From JAQGMV01 sp035626595 (lineage in GTDB: Bacteria; Pseudomonadota; Gammaproteobacteria; Burkholderiales; SG8-41), in the NCBI GenBank assembly GCA_035626595.1, contig DASPNJ010000103.1, forward strand, positions 1-64,000: 64,000 nucleotides of DNA, in the 5' to 3' direction. The translations under genes and the position numbers were made by a program. The notes beneath the pieces were generated by a model. It was not told where the DNA came from. It searched no databases and was given only the letters and a program-made list of their open reading frames with translations. Below are positions 54,099 through 62,377 of the stretch, in pieces. Numbering within the stretch: the stretch's first letter is position 1; the number at the start of each line of letters is the position of its first letter.

Positions 54099-54113
54099 GC
54101 CGCCGCGCTCCGT

Positions 54114-55328
54114 TTATGTGATTACGATTCGGGCAAATTTCCGTTTCCCGACCTGAAGCACGACCGCCGCGCCCCCGACGAGCTTGAGCGCTTTGTCGCT
54201 CACCTTCTCGCCGTTCAGCTTCACCCCGCCTTGCTCGATCATGCGCAGCGCCTCCGAGGTGCTGGAGGTGAGTCGCGCCTGCTTGAGCACCTGGGCGATG
54301 GCCAGACCGTCGGCGCCGCCCGCGAGGCGCACTTCAGGGATGTCATCGGGGATGCCGCCTTCCCGGAAACGGGCGTCGAAATCCGCGAGCGCTTTCTCGG
54401 CCGCTGCGCGACCGTGAAACCGCTCCACGATCTCCTGCGCGAACCCGACCTTCACGTCACGCGGGTTGGCGCCCGCCGCCACTTCGCGCTTCCAGCCCTC
54501 GACCGTTTCGATTGACGCGAACGACAGGAGTTCGATGTAGCGCCACATGAGCGCATCGGAGATCGACATGAGCTTGCCGAAGATCTCGCCCGGCGCTTCG
54601 TTGATGCCGACATAGTTGCCCAGCGACTTGGACATTTTCTGTACGCCGTCGAGCCCCTCGAGCAGCGGCATGGTGAGGATGACCTGCGGACGCTGGCCGT
54701 GATGCTTCTGCAGCTCCCGGCCCATCAGCAGGTTGAATTTCTGGTCGGTGCCGCCGAGCTCCATATCGGCGCGGAGCGCAACCGAGTCGTAGCCCTGGAC
54801 CAGCGGATACAGGAATTCGTGGATCGCGATCGGCTGATTGGCGCGATAACGCTTGCCAAAGTCGTCACGCTCCAGCATGCGGGCCACGGTATGCGTGGCC
54901 GCGAGCTTGATCAGATCCGCGGCCGACAGCTTGTCCATCCAGGTCGAGTTGAACACCACCTCGGTCAGGTCCCGATCGAGAATCTTGAAGACCTGCTCGC
55001 TGTAGGTGGCGGCGTTGCGGGCGATCTCGTCCCGCGAAAGCGGCGGCCGCGTCGCATTCTTGCCCGTGGGGTCGCCGATCATCCCGGTGAAGTCCCCAAT
55101 TAAAAACAGGATGTTATGGCCGAGCGTCTGGAGCTGGCGCAGCTTGTTCAGAAGCACCGTATGACCCAGGTGGAGGTCGGGGGCCGTCGGATCGAAGCCC
55201 GCCTTGACCCGCAGGCGCTCACCGGTGCGGAGCCGTTCCGCGAGCTCGGCTTCTACGAGGATCTCGTCCGCTCCGCGCCGGATGACGGCCAAGGCGTGAT
55301 CGACCTCAGGGGACGAGGGCTTTTCCAC
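54114..55328 (-). CDS. tyrS: tyrosyl-tRNA synthetase
   Basis: Class I synthetase of 404 residues. HLGH motif in PTAPDLHLGHTVLLNKL (about residues 47-63), the tyrosine-binding LVQGYDSVAL, KMSKS motif in VQKMSKSLGNYVGI (about 230-243), and a C-terminal S4 RNA-binding domain (SEALRMIEQGGVKLNGEKV). It is the TyrRS type lacking the CP1-extended TyrRZ signature. Divergent from the M23 peptidase gene. Start ATG 55328. Confidence 0.97.
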   Translation of the reverse strand: MEKPSSPEVDHALAVIRRGADEILVEAELAERLRTGERLRVKAGFDPTAPDLHLGHTVLLNKLRQLQTLGHNILFLIGDFTGMIGDPTGKNATRPPLSRDEIARNAATYSEQVFKILDRDLTEVVFNSTWMDKLSAADLIKLAATHTVARMLERDDFGKRYRANQPIAIHEFLYPLVQGYDSVALRADMELGGTDQKFNLLMGRELQKHHGQRPQVILTMPLLEGLDGVQKMSKSLGNYVGINEAPGEIFGKLMSISDALMWRYIELLSFASIETVEGWKREVAAGANPRDVKVGFAQEIVERFHGRAAAEKALADFDARFREGGIPDDIPEVRLAGGADGLAIAQVLKQARLTSSTSEALRMIEQGGVKLNGEKVSDKALKLVGGAAVVLQVGKRKFARIVIT

Positions 55329-55444
55329 GGGTAATATCGAGTGGTTCGCGACCTATTTGTTGTTTGCCGGCGACAGTACTTCTGTTAAGCTTCCGGCCGT
55401 TTGCCGCTGCGCCCGCAGCTAGAACCAGAATACGCAGGAAAATC

Positions 55445-56755
55445 ATGCTTCAAGACCAACCCATTGTACTGCAAAGCATGCTGCGTCTTGCTCGCAGCAC
55501 GGCTGTGCGGAGGGCAGTACTGGCGGCCGTTTTGCCGTTCGTGGGCGTCGTTGCCGCGTTCGGTATCGCGCCGGACACCGTCACCGAAAAAGTCGTGGTC
55601 GCGCCAGTCGTCGAGACTGTCGCGCTGACGCCGGTCGCCACCTCGCCTGCGGAACAAACCTACTGGCGAGAGGAACGAATTCAGCGCGGCGACACGATCG
55701 CGAGCCTGCTCGCGCGGCTTCGCATCGAAGACTCCGATGCGGTGCGTTTCCTGCGCGCGAGCAGTGATGCCCGAGGGCTGCGCCAACTCGTGCCCGGCCG
55801 TGTCGTGCGTGCGCACACGACCGAAGGCGGCGAGCTCATCGAGCTGCGCTATTCGACCGGCATCATGGTGCTGACGGCCAAGTCGGACGGCGAGGGCTTC
55901 CGCGTCAGCGAGGAAGTCGCGCCGCTCGAACGCAGAGTGGTCATGCGCTCCGCTGATATCCGGACCTCGCTATTCGCGGCGACGGATGCGGCGCGGCTCT
56001 CCGACGCGGTGGCGAGTCAGCTCGCGGACATCTTCTCTACCGACATCGATTTTCACCGCGATCTGCGCCGCGGCGACCGGTTTACCGTCGTGTACGAAAT
56101 GTTCTACGACGGCGGCGAGCCGGTGAGGTCCGGGCGCGTGCTCGCAGCGGAGTTCATGAATCAGGGCCACGCCTATCAGGCGGTCTGGTTCCAGCACGCC
56201 GACGGGCGCGGCGACTACTACACGCCCGACGGCAAACCGATGAAGAAGGCGTTCCTGCGCTCGCCCCTCGAGTTCTCGCGTATCAGCTCCGGTTTCACCG
56301 AGTCCCGCTATCACCCGATCCTCCAGCGCTGGCGCGCCCACCGCGGTATCGACTACGCCGCCGCCACGGGCACCAACGTGAGGGCCACGGCCGACGGCAC
56401 CGTCGAGAGTGCGGGCTACGACCGGGGTTACGGCAACGTCGTGGTACTGCGGCACCAGCAGAAATACACGACGCTTTACGGGCATCTTTCCGGTTTTGCG
56501 CGCGGTGTCACGCGCGGCGCCCGCATCAGCCAAGGGCAGGTCATCGGCTACGTCGGCTCGACCGGGCTTGCGACCGGGCCGCACCTGCACTACGAGTTCC
56601 GCATCAACGACGTGCACCAGGATCCGCTGCGGGTGGCGCTGCCGGACGCGCCACCGATCACGCCGGACAAGCGCTTCGCCTTCGACGGCATCGCGCGGCC
56701 GATGGCGCAGCGTCTCGCGCTCCTGCGTCAGACGAATCTCGCGCGGCTGGATTAA
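55445..56755 (+). CDS. M23 (LytM-like) peptidoglycan metallo-endopeptidase
   Basis: Murein hydrolase of 436 residues. A signal-anchor near the N-terminus (RAVLAAVLPFVGVVAAFGIA, about 24-43), then a LysM-like/opacity-type domain (EERIQRGDTIASLLARLRI), a middle domain and a C-terminal lysostaphin-type domain (about 315-415). Zinc ligands: HRGIDYA (H-x3-D) and HLHYEF (H-x-H); TVESAGYDRGYGNVVVLRH and GYVGSTGLATGPHL fill the fold. MepM-like role in cell-wall growth. ATG 55445 selected; a longer upstream frame has no good site. Confidence 0.92.
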   Translation: MLQDQPIVLQSMLRLARSTAVRRAVLAAVLPFVGVVAAFGIAPDTVTEKVVVAPVVETVALTPVATSPAEQTYWREERIQRGDTIASLLARLRIEDSDAVRFLRASSDARGLRQLVPGRVVRAHTTEGGELIELRYSTGIMVLTAKSDGEGFRVSEEVAPLERRVVMRSADIRTSLFAATDAARLSDAVASQLADIFSTDIDFHRDLRRGDRFTVVYEMFYDGGEPVRSGRVLAAEFMNQGHAYQAVWFQHADGRGDYYTPDGKPMKKAFLRSPLEFSRISSGFTESRYHPILQRWRAHRGIDYAAATGTNVRATADGTVESAGYDRGYGNVVVLRHQQKYTTLYGHLSGFARGVTRGARISQGQVIGYVGSTGLATGPHLHYEFRINDVHQDPLRVALPDAPPITPDKRFAFDGIARPMAQRLALLRQTNLARLD

Positions 56756-56759
56756 GCGC

Positions 56760-56843
56760 GCCGCTCGCCTGAAGGCTCGGGCCTCGACGCGCTACGAACA
56801 GAGGGAAACCTGCCACGGTTTCCCTCCGTAATCTCCCTTCCCC
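56760..56843 (+). repeat. family A repeat, copy 7
   Basis: Lead CCGCTCGCCTGAAGGCTCGGGCC, then GAACAGAGGGAAACC, loop, GGTTTCCCTCCGTAATCTCC. After M23 peptidase, co-oriented with it. Confidence 0.85.
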
Positions 56844-56856
56844 CAACAGGAAACAA

Positions 56857-56880
56857 AAACGGGAGCCGCGGCTCCCGTTT
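56857..56880. terminator. bidirectional terminator between M23 and erpA
   Basis: AAACGGGAGCC / GGCTCCCGTTT, an 11-bp stem with a 2-base loop, followed by TTCTT on the plus side and AAACAAAAAC before it. It ends both convergent genes. Confidence 0.85.
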
Positions 56881-56900
56881 CTTATTGCCCCGGACTTCGG

Positions 56901-57254
56901 TCAGGCTGAAAAAGACGATCCGCAGCCGCAGGTGGATGTCGCGTTCGGATTCTTGATCACGAACTGGGCGCCCTCGATGTTTTCCTGGTAATCGATCTCG
57001 GCGCCTGTCAGGTACTGCAGGCTCATTGGATCGATGAGCAGCGTGACGCCCGCCTTCTGCAGCGTCGTGTCGTCCTCGTTCGTCGTTTCGTCGAACGTGA
57101 ACCCGTACTGGAATCCCGAGCACCCGCCGCCCGTGACGAAGACGCGCAGCTTCAGATCGGGATTGCCCTCTTCCTCGATCAACTGTTTGACCTTGTTCGC
57201 CGCGCTGTCGGTGAAAACCAGCGGTTCCGGCATCTGTTCCGTGACTGCGTTCAT
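56901..57254 (-). CDS. erpA: iron-sulfur cluster insertion protein
   Basis: A-type carrier of 117 residues that delivers Fe-S clusters, for example to IspG/IspH. Cysteines in VTGGGCSGFQYGFTF (near residue 45) and the C-terminal STCGCGSSFSA give the three cluster ligands. Start ATG 57254. It precedes the argC-rpsI-rplM minus-strand genes, a standard betaproteobacterial order. Confidence 0.95.
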   Translation of the reverse strand: MNAVTEQMPEPLVFTDSAANKVKQLIEEEGNPDLKLRVFVTGGGCSGFQYGFTFDETTNEDDTTLQKAGVTLLIDPMSLQYLTGAEIDYQENIEGAQFVIKNPNATSTCGCGSSFSA

Positions 57255-57341
57255 CGCGTGCTCCTGCCCCGAAAGGGCTTACCCGCTATTGTAATAGACA
57301 ACGTTCTGACATTCCCCCGGCCGGTCGGTTCACCCGGCAAA

Positions 57342-58382
57342 CTAAGGCAGCAGCGCGACCTGCTGCAGCCCGGCGATTTCCTCGAAGCCGAACATGATAT
57401 TCATGTTCTGCACTGCCTGGCCCGAGGCGCCCTTCACCAGGTTGTCGATCACGGACAGCACGACGGCGATATCCCCGCCCTGCGGCCGGTGCACCGCGAT
57501 GCGGCACATGTTCGATCCCCTGACCGAGCGCGTGTCCGGATGGCTTGCCGCCGGCAGCACGTCCACGAACGGCTCCGACGCATAGCGCTGCTCGTACACC
57601 GACTGCAGGTCGAGGTCCCGTAGGAGCCCGATATAAAGCGTCGCATGGATGCCGCGAATCATCGGTGTGAGGTGCGGGGTGAAAATCAGCCGGACGGGCC
57701 GGCCGGCAGCGCTGGCGAGTCCCTGGGAGATCTCCGGCAGATGCCGATGACCCGGCACGCCGTACGCTTTGAAGTTATCGCTTGCCTCCGCGAGCAGGGT
57801 GTGGACTTCCGCCGTCCGGCCAGCGCCCGACACACCGGACTTTGCATCGGCGATCAGGTGCTGCAGATCGGCCACGCCGGTTTCCACGAGCGGGAGGAAG
57901 CCGAGCTGCACGGACGTCGGGTAGCACCCGGGATTGGCGACGATCCGCGCGCCGCGGATCTTCTCCCGGTTCGTTTCGGGCAAGCCGTAAACGGCTTCGG
58001 CCACGAGCTCGGGACACGCGTGCTTCATCTTGTACCACTGCTCCCACAGCGCGATGTCCTTCAGACGGAAATCGGCGGCGATATCGATCAGCCGCACGCC
58101 GGCGTCATAGAGCGCCCGCGCTTCGTTCATCGCGACGCCGTTCGGCGTAGCGAAAAAAACGATGTCGCAGGCACTCAGCGCTTCCCGGGACGGCTCGGTG
58201 AAGGTGAGATGCACGCGCCCGCGCAGATTCGGAAACATGTCCGCAACGCGCATACCGGCTTCCTTGCGCGAGGTGATGACCGCGAGCTCCGCGTGCGGAT
58301 GCTGAGTGAGCAGCCGCAGGAGCTCGACGCCGGTGTAACCGGTGCCGCCCACGATGCCGACCTTGATCTTGTCTTTTGCCAT
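57342..58382 (-). CDS. argC: N-acetyl-gamma-glutamyl-phosphate reductase
   Basis: NADPH-dependent arginine-synthesis enzyme of 346 residues. Rossmann VGIVGGTGYTGVELLRLL, catalytic Cys in ANPGCYPTSVQLG (about 147), and SGVSGAGRTAEVHTL. Length standard for the long form. Start at ATG 58382. It lies 94 bases downstream of the rpsI stop, with a terminator-like hairpin between, so it may have its own promoter. Makes the semialdehyde that ArgD aminates. Confidence 0.96.
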   Translation of the reverse strand: MAKDKIKVGIVGGTGYTGVELLRLLTQHPHAELAVITSRKEAGMRVADMFPNLRGRVHLTFTEPSREALSACDIVFFATPNGVAMNEARALYDAGVRLIDIAADFRLKDIALWEQWYKMKHACPELVAEAVYGLPETNREKIRGARIVANPGCYPTSVQLGFLPLVETGVADLQHLIADAKSGVSGAGRTAEVHTLLAEASDNFKAYGVPGHRHLPEISQGLASAAGRPVRLIFTPHLTPMIRGIHATLYIGLLRDLDLQSVYEQRYASEPFVDVLPAASHPDTRSVRGSNMCRIAVHRPQGGDIAVVLSVIDNLVKGASGQAVQNMNIMFGFEEIAGLQQVALLP

Positions 58383-58427
58383 GCCGTTCGCTCCAGCTTA
58401 GTGCCGTTTTCGTGCCCGCAAATAACA

Positions 58428-58447
58428 AGGCCGCCCGGAGGCGGCCT
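58428..58447 (-). terminator. terminator after rpsI
   Basis: AGGCCGCC-TCCG-GGCGGCCT on the minus strand, followed by TGTTATTTG, downstream of the rpsI stop. It separates rpsI from argC. Confidence 0.75.
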
Positions 58448-58476
58448 GTCGAACGAAGCGTGATGCGAGTCCCGGG

Positions 58477-58869
58477 CTATCGCTTCGAGAACTGCTTGCG
58501 GCGTCGAGCCTTGTGCAGTCCGACCTTCTTGCGCTCCACTTCGCGCGCGTCGCGCGTGACCAGCCCCGCTTTCTTCAGCGCCGCCTTCAGCGTCTCGTCG
58601 TAATCGATGAGCGCGCGGGTAATTCCATGGCGCACCGCGCCGGCCTGGCCCGATTCGCCGCCGCCGGTCACGTTCACCTGGATATCGAAGCGCGTCTCGC
58701 TCTCGGTCAGCACGAGCGGCTGGCGCACGATCATGCGGCCGGTCTCGCGCGAGAAGAACTCGTCGACGGGTTTGCCGTTGACAACGATGTCGCCTTTGCC
58801 GGGCTTCAGGAACACGCGGGCCACCGCGCTCTTGCGACGGCCGGTGCCGTAATTCTGCTGGACTGCCAT
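58477..58869 (-). CDS. rpsI: 30S ribosomal protein S9
   Basis: Small-subunit protein of 130 residues. YGTGRRKSAVARVFLKPGKG at the start, SGQAGAVRHGITRAL, then DAREVERKKVGLHKARRRKQ and the terminal FSKR, whose basic tail contacts the P-site tRNA. The 12-bp gap to rplM marks the rplM-rpsI operon. Length and sequence are standard. Confidence 0.98.
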   Translation of the reverse strand: MAVQQNYGTGRRKSAVARVFLKPGKGDIVVNGKPVDEFFSRETGRMIVRQPLVLTESETRFDIQVNVTGGGESGQAGAVRHGITRALIDYDETLKAALKKAGLVTRDAREVERKKVGLHKARRRKQFSKR

Positions 58870-58881
58870 TTCGTTTCGCCT

Positions 58882-59310
58882 TTAGATCTGGAGCGCTTTG
58901 GGCTGTTGCGCCGCGTGTGGGTGATCGGCGCCTTTGTACACCTTCATCTTCTTCAGCATCGCGTAGCCGAGGGGGCCCTTGGGCAACATGCCTTTGACCG
59001 CGAGCTGCAGCACGCGCTCGGGGTGCTTGCCCTGAAGCTTCTCGAAACTCGTGGTGCGCAGCCCGCCCGGGTACGTCGTGTGGCGGTGGTAGAGCTTGTC
59101 CTTGGTCTTGTTGCCGGTCACCCGCAGCTTCTCGGCATTGACCACGACGATATAATCGCCCGTGTCCACGTGAGGGGTGAATTCAGGCTTGTGCTTGCCG
59201 CGCAGGCGGCGCGCGATCTCGGCCGCCACGCGGCCCAGCACCTTGCCGGTCGCGTCAACGATGTACCAGCCGTGCTGAACTTCGTGCGGCTTCGCGGAAA
59301 ACGTCTTCAT
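58882..59310 (-). CDS. rplM: 50S ribosomal protein L13
   Basis: Large-subunit assembly protein of 142 residues. WYIVDATGKVLGRVAAEIAR, GDYIVVVNAEKLRVTGNK, YRHTTYPGGLR-type segment (YHRHTTYPGGLRTTSFEKL) and the C-terminal KVYKGADHPHAAQQP are all standard. First gene of the rplM-rpsI operon with its own strong promoter just upstream. Start ATG 59310. Confidence 0.98.
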   Translation of the reverse strand: MKTFSAKPHEVQHGWYIVDATGKVLGRVAAEIARRLRGKHKPEFTPHVDTGDYIVVVNAEKLRVTGNKTKDKLYHRHTTYPGGLRTTSFEKLQGKHPERVLQLAVKGMLPKGPLGYAMLKKMKVYKGADHPHAAQQPKALQI

Positions 59311-59350
59311 TGGGGTCCTGCGGGTCTGTCGGATTGCGACGAAACCGCGA

Positions 59351-59380
59351 ATTCTATTGGGAATCAGGCTTCTGTGTCAA
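59351..59380 (-). promoter_or_regulatory. strong sigma70 promoter for rplM-rpsI
   Basis: On the minus strand, TTGACA (59380-59375), 18 bases and TAGAAT (59356-59351), about 40 bases before the rplM start. The best promoter match in the window, as expected for ribosomal-protein genes. Confidence 0.8.
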
Positions 59381-59533
59381 ACCGCGGACCCCGGCTGAGC
59401 CCACTCGCAGGCGTGCGCAAATGAGCCTCGCGATAGAAAGTTACGGAGGAAAAACGGCCGGCCCGTGTGCGCGCCTTGCAGCGTTTGGCCGCCGTTCGCT
59501 TTCCGCGCGCGGCCGGCACACCGCGGCACGCGC

Positions 59534-60292
59534 GTGAACGCCTGGGAGCTCACGAACGTCACGGCGCGCCTGCTGCTGCCGCCGGTGCTGTTCATCCTGC
59601 TCGCGCTGATCGGTCTCGCATTGGCTCGCTCGCGCCTGCGGACCGGCGCGACGCTCGCGCTCGTCTCGCTGCTCGCGCTCTGCCTGTTGTCGTTACCCGC
59701 CGTCAGCGCCGCGCTCTTGCGTTCCTTGGAGGTCCCCTACAGCGATCCGGGCCGTGACGAAAACGCAGCCGCGATCGTCGTCCTCGGCGGCGGCTCCTAT
59801 CATCAGGCGCCGGAGTACGGTTCCGATACCGTCAGCCACGCGACGCTCGCGCGGGTGCGCTATGCGGCCCATCTCCAACGACGAACGGGCAAACCGATCC
59901 TCGTGAGTGCCGGAAACCCGGCGGGTGCCGCCACGACCGAAGGTGCGCAGATGAAGTCCGCGCTCAAGGAATTCGGCGCCACCGTCAAATGGCTCGAAGG
60001 CAGGTCGAACAACACTTTTGAAAACGCGCGTATGTCGCAGCAGATTCTGGCCAAGGCCGGCATCCACCGCGTGTATCTCGTGACGCACGCGTGGCACATG
60101 CCGCGTGCGCGGATGGCGTTCGAGCGCTCCGGGCTGCACGTGGTGCCCGCGCCAACTATGTACAAGACGCGCGTCCGGGTGATGCTGCTCGATTTCATAC
60201 CGAGCGCCCACGCAATGGAGGAGAGCTACATCTTCTTCCACGAGGTGCTGGGTATGCTCTGGTACCGCCTAAAATTCGACCTCGCGCGCTAG
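59534..60292 (+). CDS. YdcF-like (DUF218) membrane protein
   Basis: A 252-residue inner-membrane protein with two transmembrane helices at about residues 10-28 and 38-60 and a periplasmic DUF218 (about 80-230): AAAIVVLGGGSYHQ, then GKPILVSAGNPAGAA, LEGRSNNTFENARMS and VTHAWHMPRARMAFERSGL. Relatives such as ElyC/SanA affect envelope polysaccharide. The GTG at 59534 is the first in-frame start near the membrane segment. Divergent from rplM. Confidence 0.88.
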   Translation: MNAWELTNVTARLLLPPVLFILLALIGLALARSRLRTGATLALVSLLALCLLSLPAVSAALLRSLEVPYSDPGRDENAAAIVVLGGGSYHQAPEYGSDTVSHATLARVRYAAHLQRRTGKPILVSAGNPAGAATTEGAQMKSALKEFGATVKWLEGRSNNTFENARMSQQILAKAGIHRVYLVTHAWHMPRARMAFERSGLHVVPAPTMYKTRVRVMLLDFIPSAHAMEESYIFFHEVLGMLWYRLKFDLAR

Positions 60293-60297
60293 GGCTG

Positions 60298-60415
60298 CGC
60301 TCGCCTTCGGCTCGGGCCGGCATTCGGCGGCCCGCCTCGACGGGTGAACGATTCAGAGGAAAATCAAGGTTTTCCTCCGAAACCTCCTTTCCTATGGCCT
60401 TCTCGTAACCCTCCT
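60298..60415 (+). repeat. family A repeat, copy 8 (divergent)
   Basis: Lead CGCTCGCCTTCGGCTCGGGCC, core GATTCAGAGGAAAATC, loop, GGTTTTCCTCCGAAACCTCC. The G-to-A changes on one arm are matched by changes on the other (GAAAA/TTTTC), so pairing is kept. After the YdcF-like gene in the same direction. Confidence 0.75.
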
Positions 60416-60435
60416 TCCCTGCCAAGAAACCCTAA

Positions 60436-60858
60436 ATGAAAGCACGCATCAAGTGGATCGAGAATGTGAGCTTCGTCGGAGAATCCGAGAGCGGCCACGC
60501 GCTCGTCATGGACGGCGCCCCCGAAGGCGGCGGCCGCAACCTCGGGCCGCGACCGATGGAAACCGTGCTGATCGGCGCCGGCGGCTGCACGGCCTACGAC
60601 GTCGTGCACATCCTGCGCAGGTCGCGTGCGCCGGTAACCGGGTGCGTGGTGGAGATCGACGCCGATCGCGCCGCGGAGGACCCGAAGGTATTCACGCGCA
60701 TCCACTTCCATTTCGTCGTGACGGGCAGAGGGCTGAAAGCGCAGCAGGTCGAGCGCGCGGTGCACCTGTCGGCGGAGAAATACTGCTCGGCGTCGATGAT
60801 GCTCGGCAAGACGGCCGAGATCACGCATGACTTCGAAATCCGGGAAACCGATTCGTAG
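60436..60858 (+). CDS. OsmC/YhfA family peroxiredoxin-like protein
   Basis: A 140-residue OsmC-fold protein. ARIKWIENVSFVGESESGHA, then PRPMETVLIGAGGCTAYDV with the first redox Cys and AEKYCSASMMLGKTAEI with the second, as in organic-hydroperoxide-handling OsmC/YhfA proteins. The YhfA type is short and matches here. The stop TAG lies in the repeat that follows. It is the gene before coq7, with a repeat between them. Confidence 0.92.
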   Translation: MKARIKWIENVSFVGESESGHALVMDGAPEGGGRNLGPRPMETVLIGAGGCTAYDVVHILRRSRAPVTGCVVEIDADRAAEDPKVFTRIHFHFVVTGRGLKAQQVERAVHLSAEKYCSASMMLGKTAEITHDFEIRETDS

Positions 60859-60909
60859 GATGGGCTCGTAGCACCATCCGGTCGGTGCGCTACCAGCGCA
60901 CCTTAGGTT
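60854..60909 (+). repeat. family B repeat, copy 6 (divergent)
   Basis: CGTAGGATGGGCTCGTAGCACCATCC and GGTGCGCTACCAGCGCACCTTAGG. Supplies the stop codon of the OsmC-like gene, as in copies 1 and 4. Confidence 0.75.
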
Positions 60910-60933
60910 CGATCTCTAATCGGAGCGACCGCG

Positions 60934-61554
60934 TTAGACCCAGTACGACGTGCGCGTCATCACGCTGGAGGCGACGCGCATGAGCAGCCGTGCCGGCGCG
61001 GGCAATCCGGCGGCGCCGTGCTCGATCGCGGTCGTCGCGTGCCGCGCTTCGTCGAGCCGCATCTCTTCGAGTACCGCGCGGCTTTTCTGATCGTCCTGCG
61101 GGAGCTTGCGCAGATGGCCGTCGAGATGCTCGACGACCTGACGCTCGGTTTCCGCGAGAAAGCCGAGGTTCCAGCGATCGCCCAGGAGCCCGGCCGCCGC
61201 GCCCATCGCGAACGAGCCAGCGTAGAAAACCGGGTTCAGTAGGCTCTTGCGTCCGCCGAGCTCCTCGATGCGCCGCTCGGTCCAGGCGAGGTGCTCGGTC
61301 TCTTCACGCGCGGCGCGCTGCAGCGCCTCGCGTGCAATCGAGGTGCGCGCCGTCAGCGCCTGGCCCTCGTAGAGCGCCTGCGCGCAGACTTCACCAGTGT
61401 GATTGACGCGCATGAGCGCGGCCACGTGATCGCGCAACGCTTCGGACAGAGGCGCATCGGGGAGGTTCTCGCCCGGTACGGGCCGCACGCTCATGGCGGG
61501 AGCGAATACCGTTCGCAGCGCGCGGTCGAAGCTCACGATCAGCCGATCCAGCAT
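60934..61554 (-). CDS. coq7: ubiquinone-biosynthesis hydroxylase Coq7 (DMQ monooxygenase)
   Basis: Di-iron monooxygenase of 206 residues that hydroxylates demethoxy-ubiquinone. Di-iron ligands lie in MRVNHTGEVCAQALYEG, REETEHLAWTERRI and late LDEARHATTAIEHG. A hydrophobic membrane-contact segment (AGSFAMGAAAGLLGD) is in the middle. Adjacent to trpC on the minus strand. Aerobic ubiquinone synthesis is thus indicated. Confidence 0.95.
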   Translation of the reverse strand: MLDRLIVSFDRALRTVFAPAMSVRPVPGENLPDAPLSEALRDHVAALMRVNHTGEVCAQALYEGQALTARTSIAREALQRAAREETEHLAWTERRIEELGGRKSLLNPVFYAGSFAMGAAAGLLGDRWNLGFLAETERQVVEHLDGHLRKLPQDDQKSRAVLEEMRLDEARHATTAIEHGAAGLPAPARLLMRVASSVMTRTSYWV

Positions 61555-61567
61555 GCGGATGCTCCTC

Positions 61568-62377
61568 CTATGTGCCGAACAGCCGCTGCAGCTCGGCTCC
61601 GGGATCTTCCGCGCGCATGAACGCTTCGCCGACGAGGAAACAGCTCACGTTCGCCGCGCGCATGCGATCGACGTCGCCTCGGGCGAGAATCCCGCTTTCG
61701 GTCACGACCAGCCGGTCGGACGGGATCGACGGCAGCAGCGAGAGCGTCGTCTCCAGGCGTGTCTCGAAGGTCTGCAGGTTTCGGTTGTTGATACCCAGAA
61801 GCGGCGTTTTCAGTCGCAGCGCCCGTTCGAGCTCGGCCGCGTTGTGAACTTCGACGAGCACGGCGAGTCCGATCTCGCGCGCAAGCGCTTCCAGCGCCTG
61901 CATGCGCGAAAGCTCGAGCGCGGCGGCGATCAGCAGGATGCAGTCCGCGCCGGCCGCACGCGCTTCGAAGACCTGATATTCGTCGATCGTGAAATCCTTG
62001 CGCAGCACCGGCAGCGCGCAGGCTGCACGCGCCTCGCGCAAATCATCGAGCGAGCCCTGAAAGAACTGCGCGTCGGTCAGCACGGAGAGGCACGCCGCGC
62101 CATGGCGTTCGTACGATCCGGCGATGGCGGCAGGATCGAACGCCTGCCGCAGCACGCCCCTGCTGGGGCTCGCCTTCTTGACTTCGGCGATGACGCCGGC
62201 GTTACCCGCCGCGACCTTCGCACGCAGAGCGGCTCCAAAGTCCCGGCAGGGAGGTGCCGAACGGACCGCCGCTTCGAGATCGGCCATCGGCCGCACGGCG
62301 CGGGCAGCGCCGATCTCCTCGCGCTTGACCGCGAGAATGCGCTGGAGGATCCCGGAGAGTTCGCGCGGGTCAGACAT
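61568..62377 (-). CDS. trpC: indole-3-glycerol-phosphate synthase
   Basis: Tryptophan enzyme of 269 residues. VIAEVKKASPSRGVLR (catalytic Lys), LPVLRKDFTIDEYQV, LLGINNRNLQTFE and LVVTESGI, then FLVGEAFM. ATG at 62377 overlaps the 3' end of trpD by 8 bp, so they are coupled. It ends 14 bp before coq7. Confidence 0.97.
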   Translation of the reverse strand: MSDPRELSGILQRILAVKREEIGAARAVRPMADLEAAVRSAPPCRDFGAALRAKVAAGNAGVIAEVKKASPSRGVLRQAFDPAAIAGSYERHGAACLSVLTDAQFFQGSLDDLREARAACALPVLRKDFTIDEYQVFEARAAGADCILLIAAALELSRMQALEALAREIGLAVLVEVHNAAELERALRLKTPLLGINNRNLQTFETRLETTLSLLPSIPSDRLVVTESGILARGDVDRMRAANVSCFLVGEAFMRAEDPGAELQRLFGT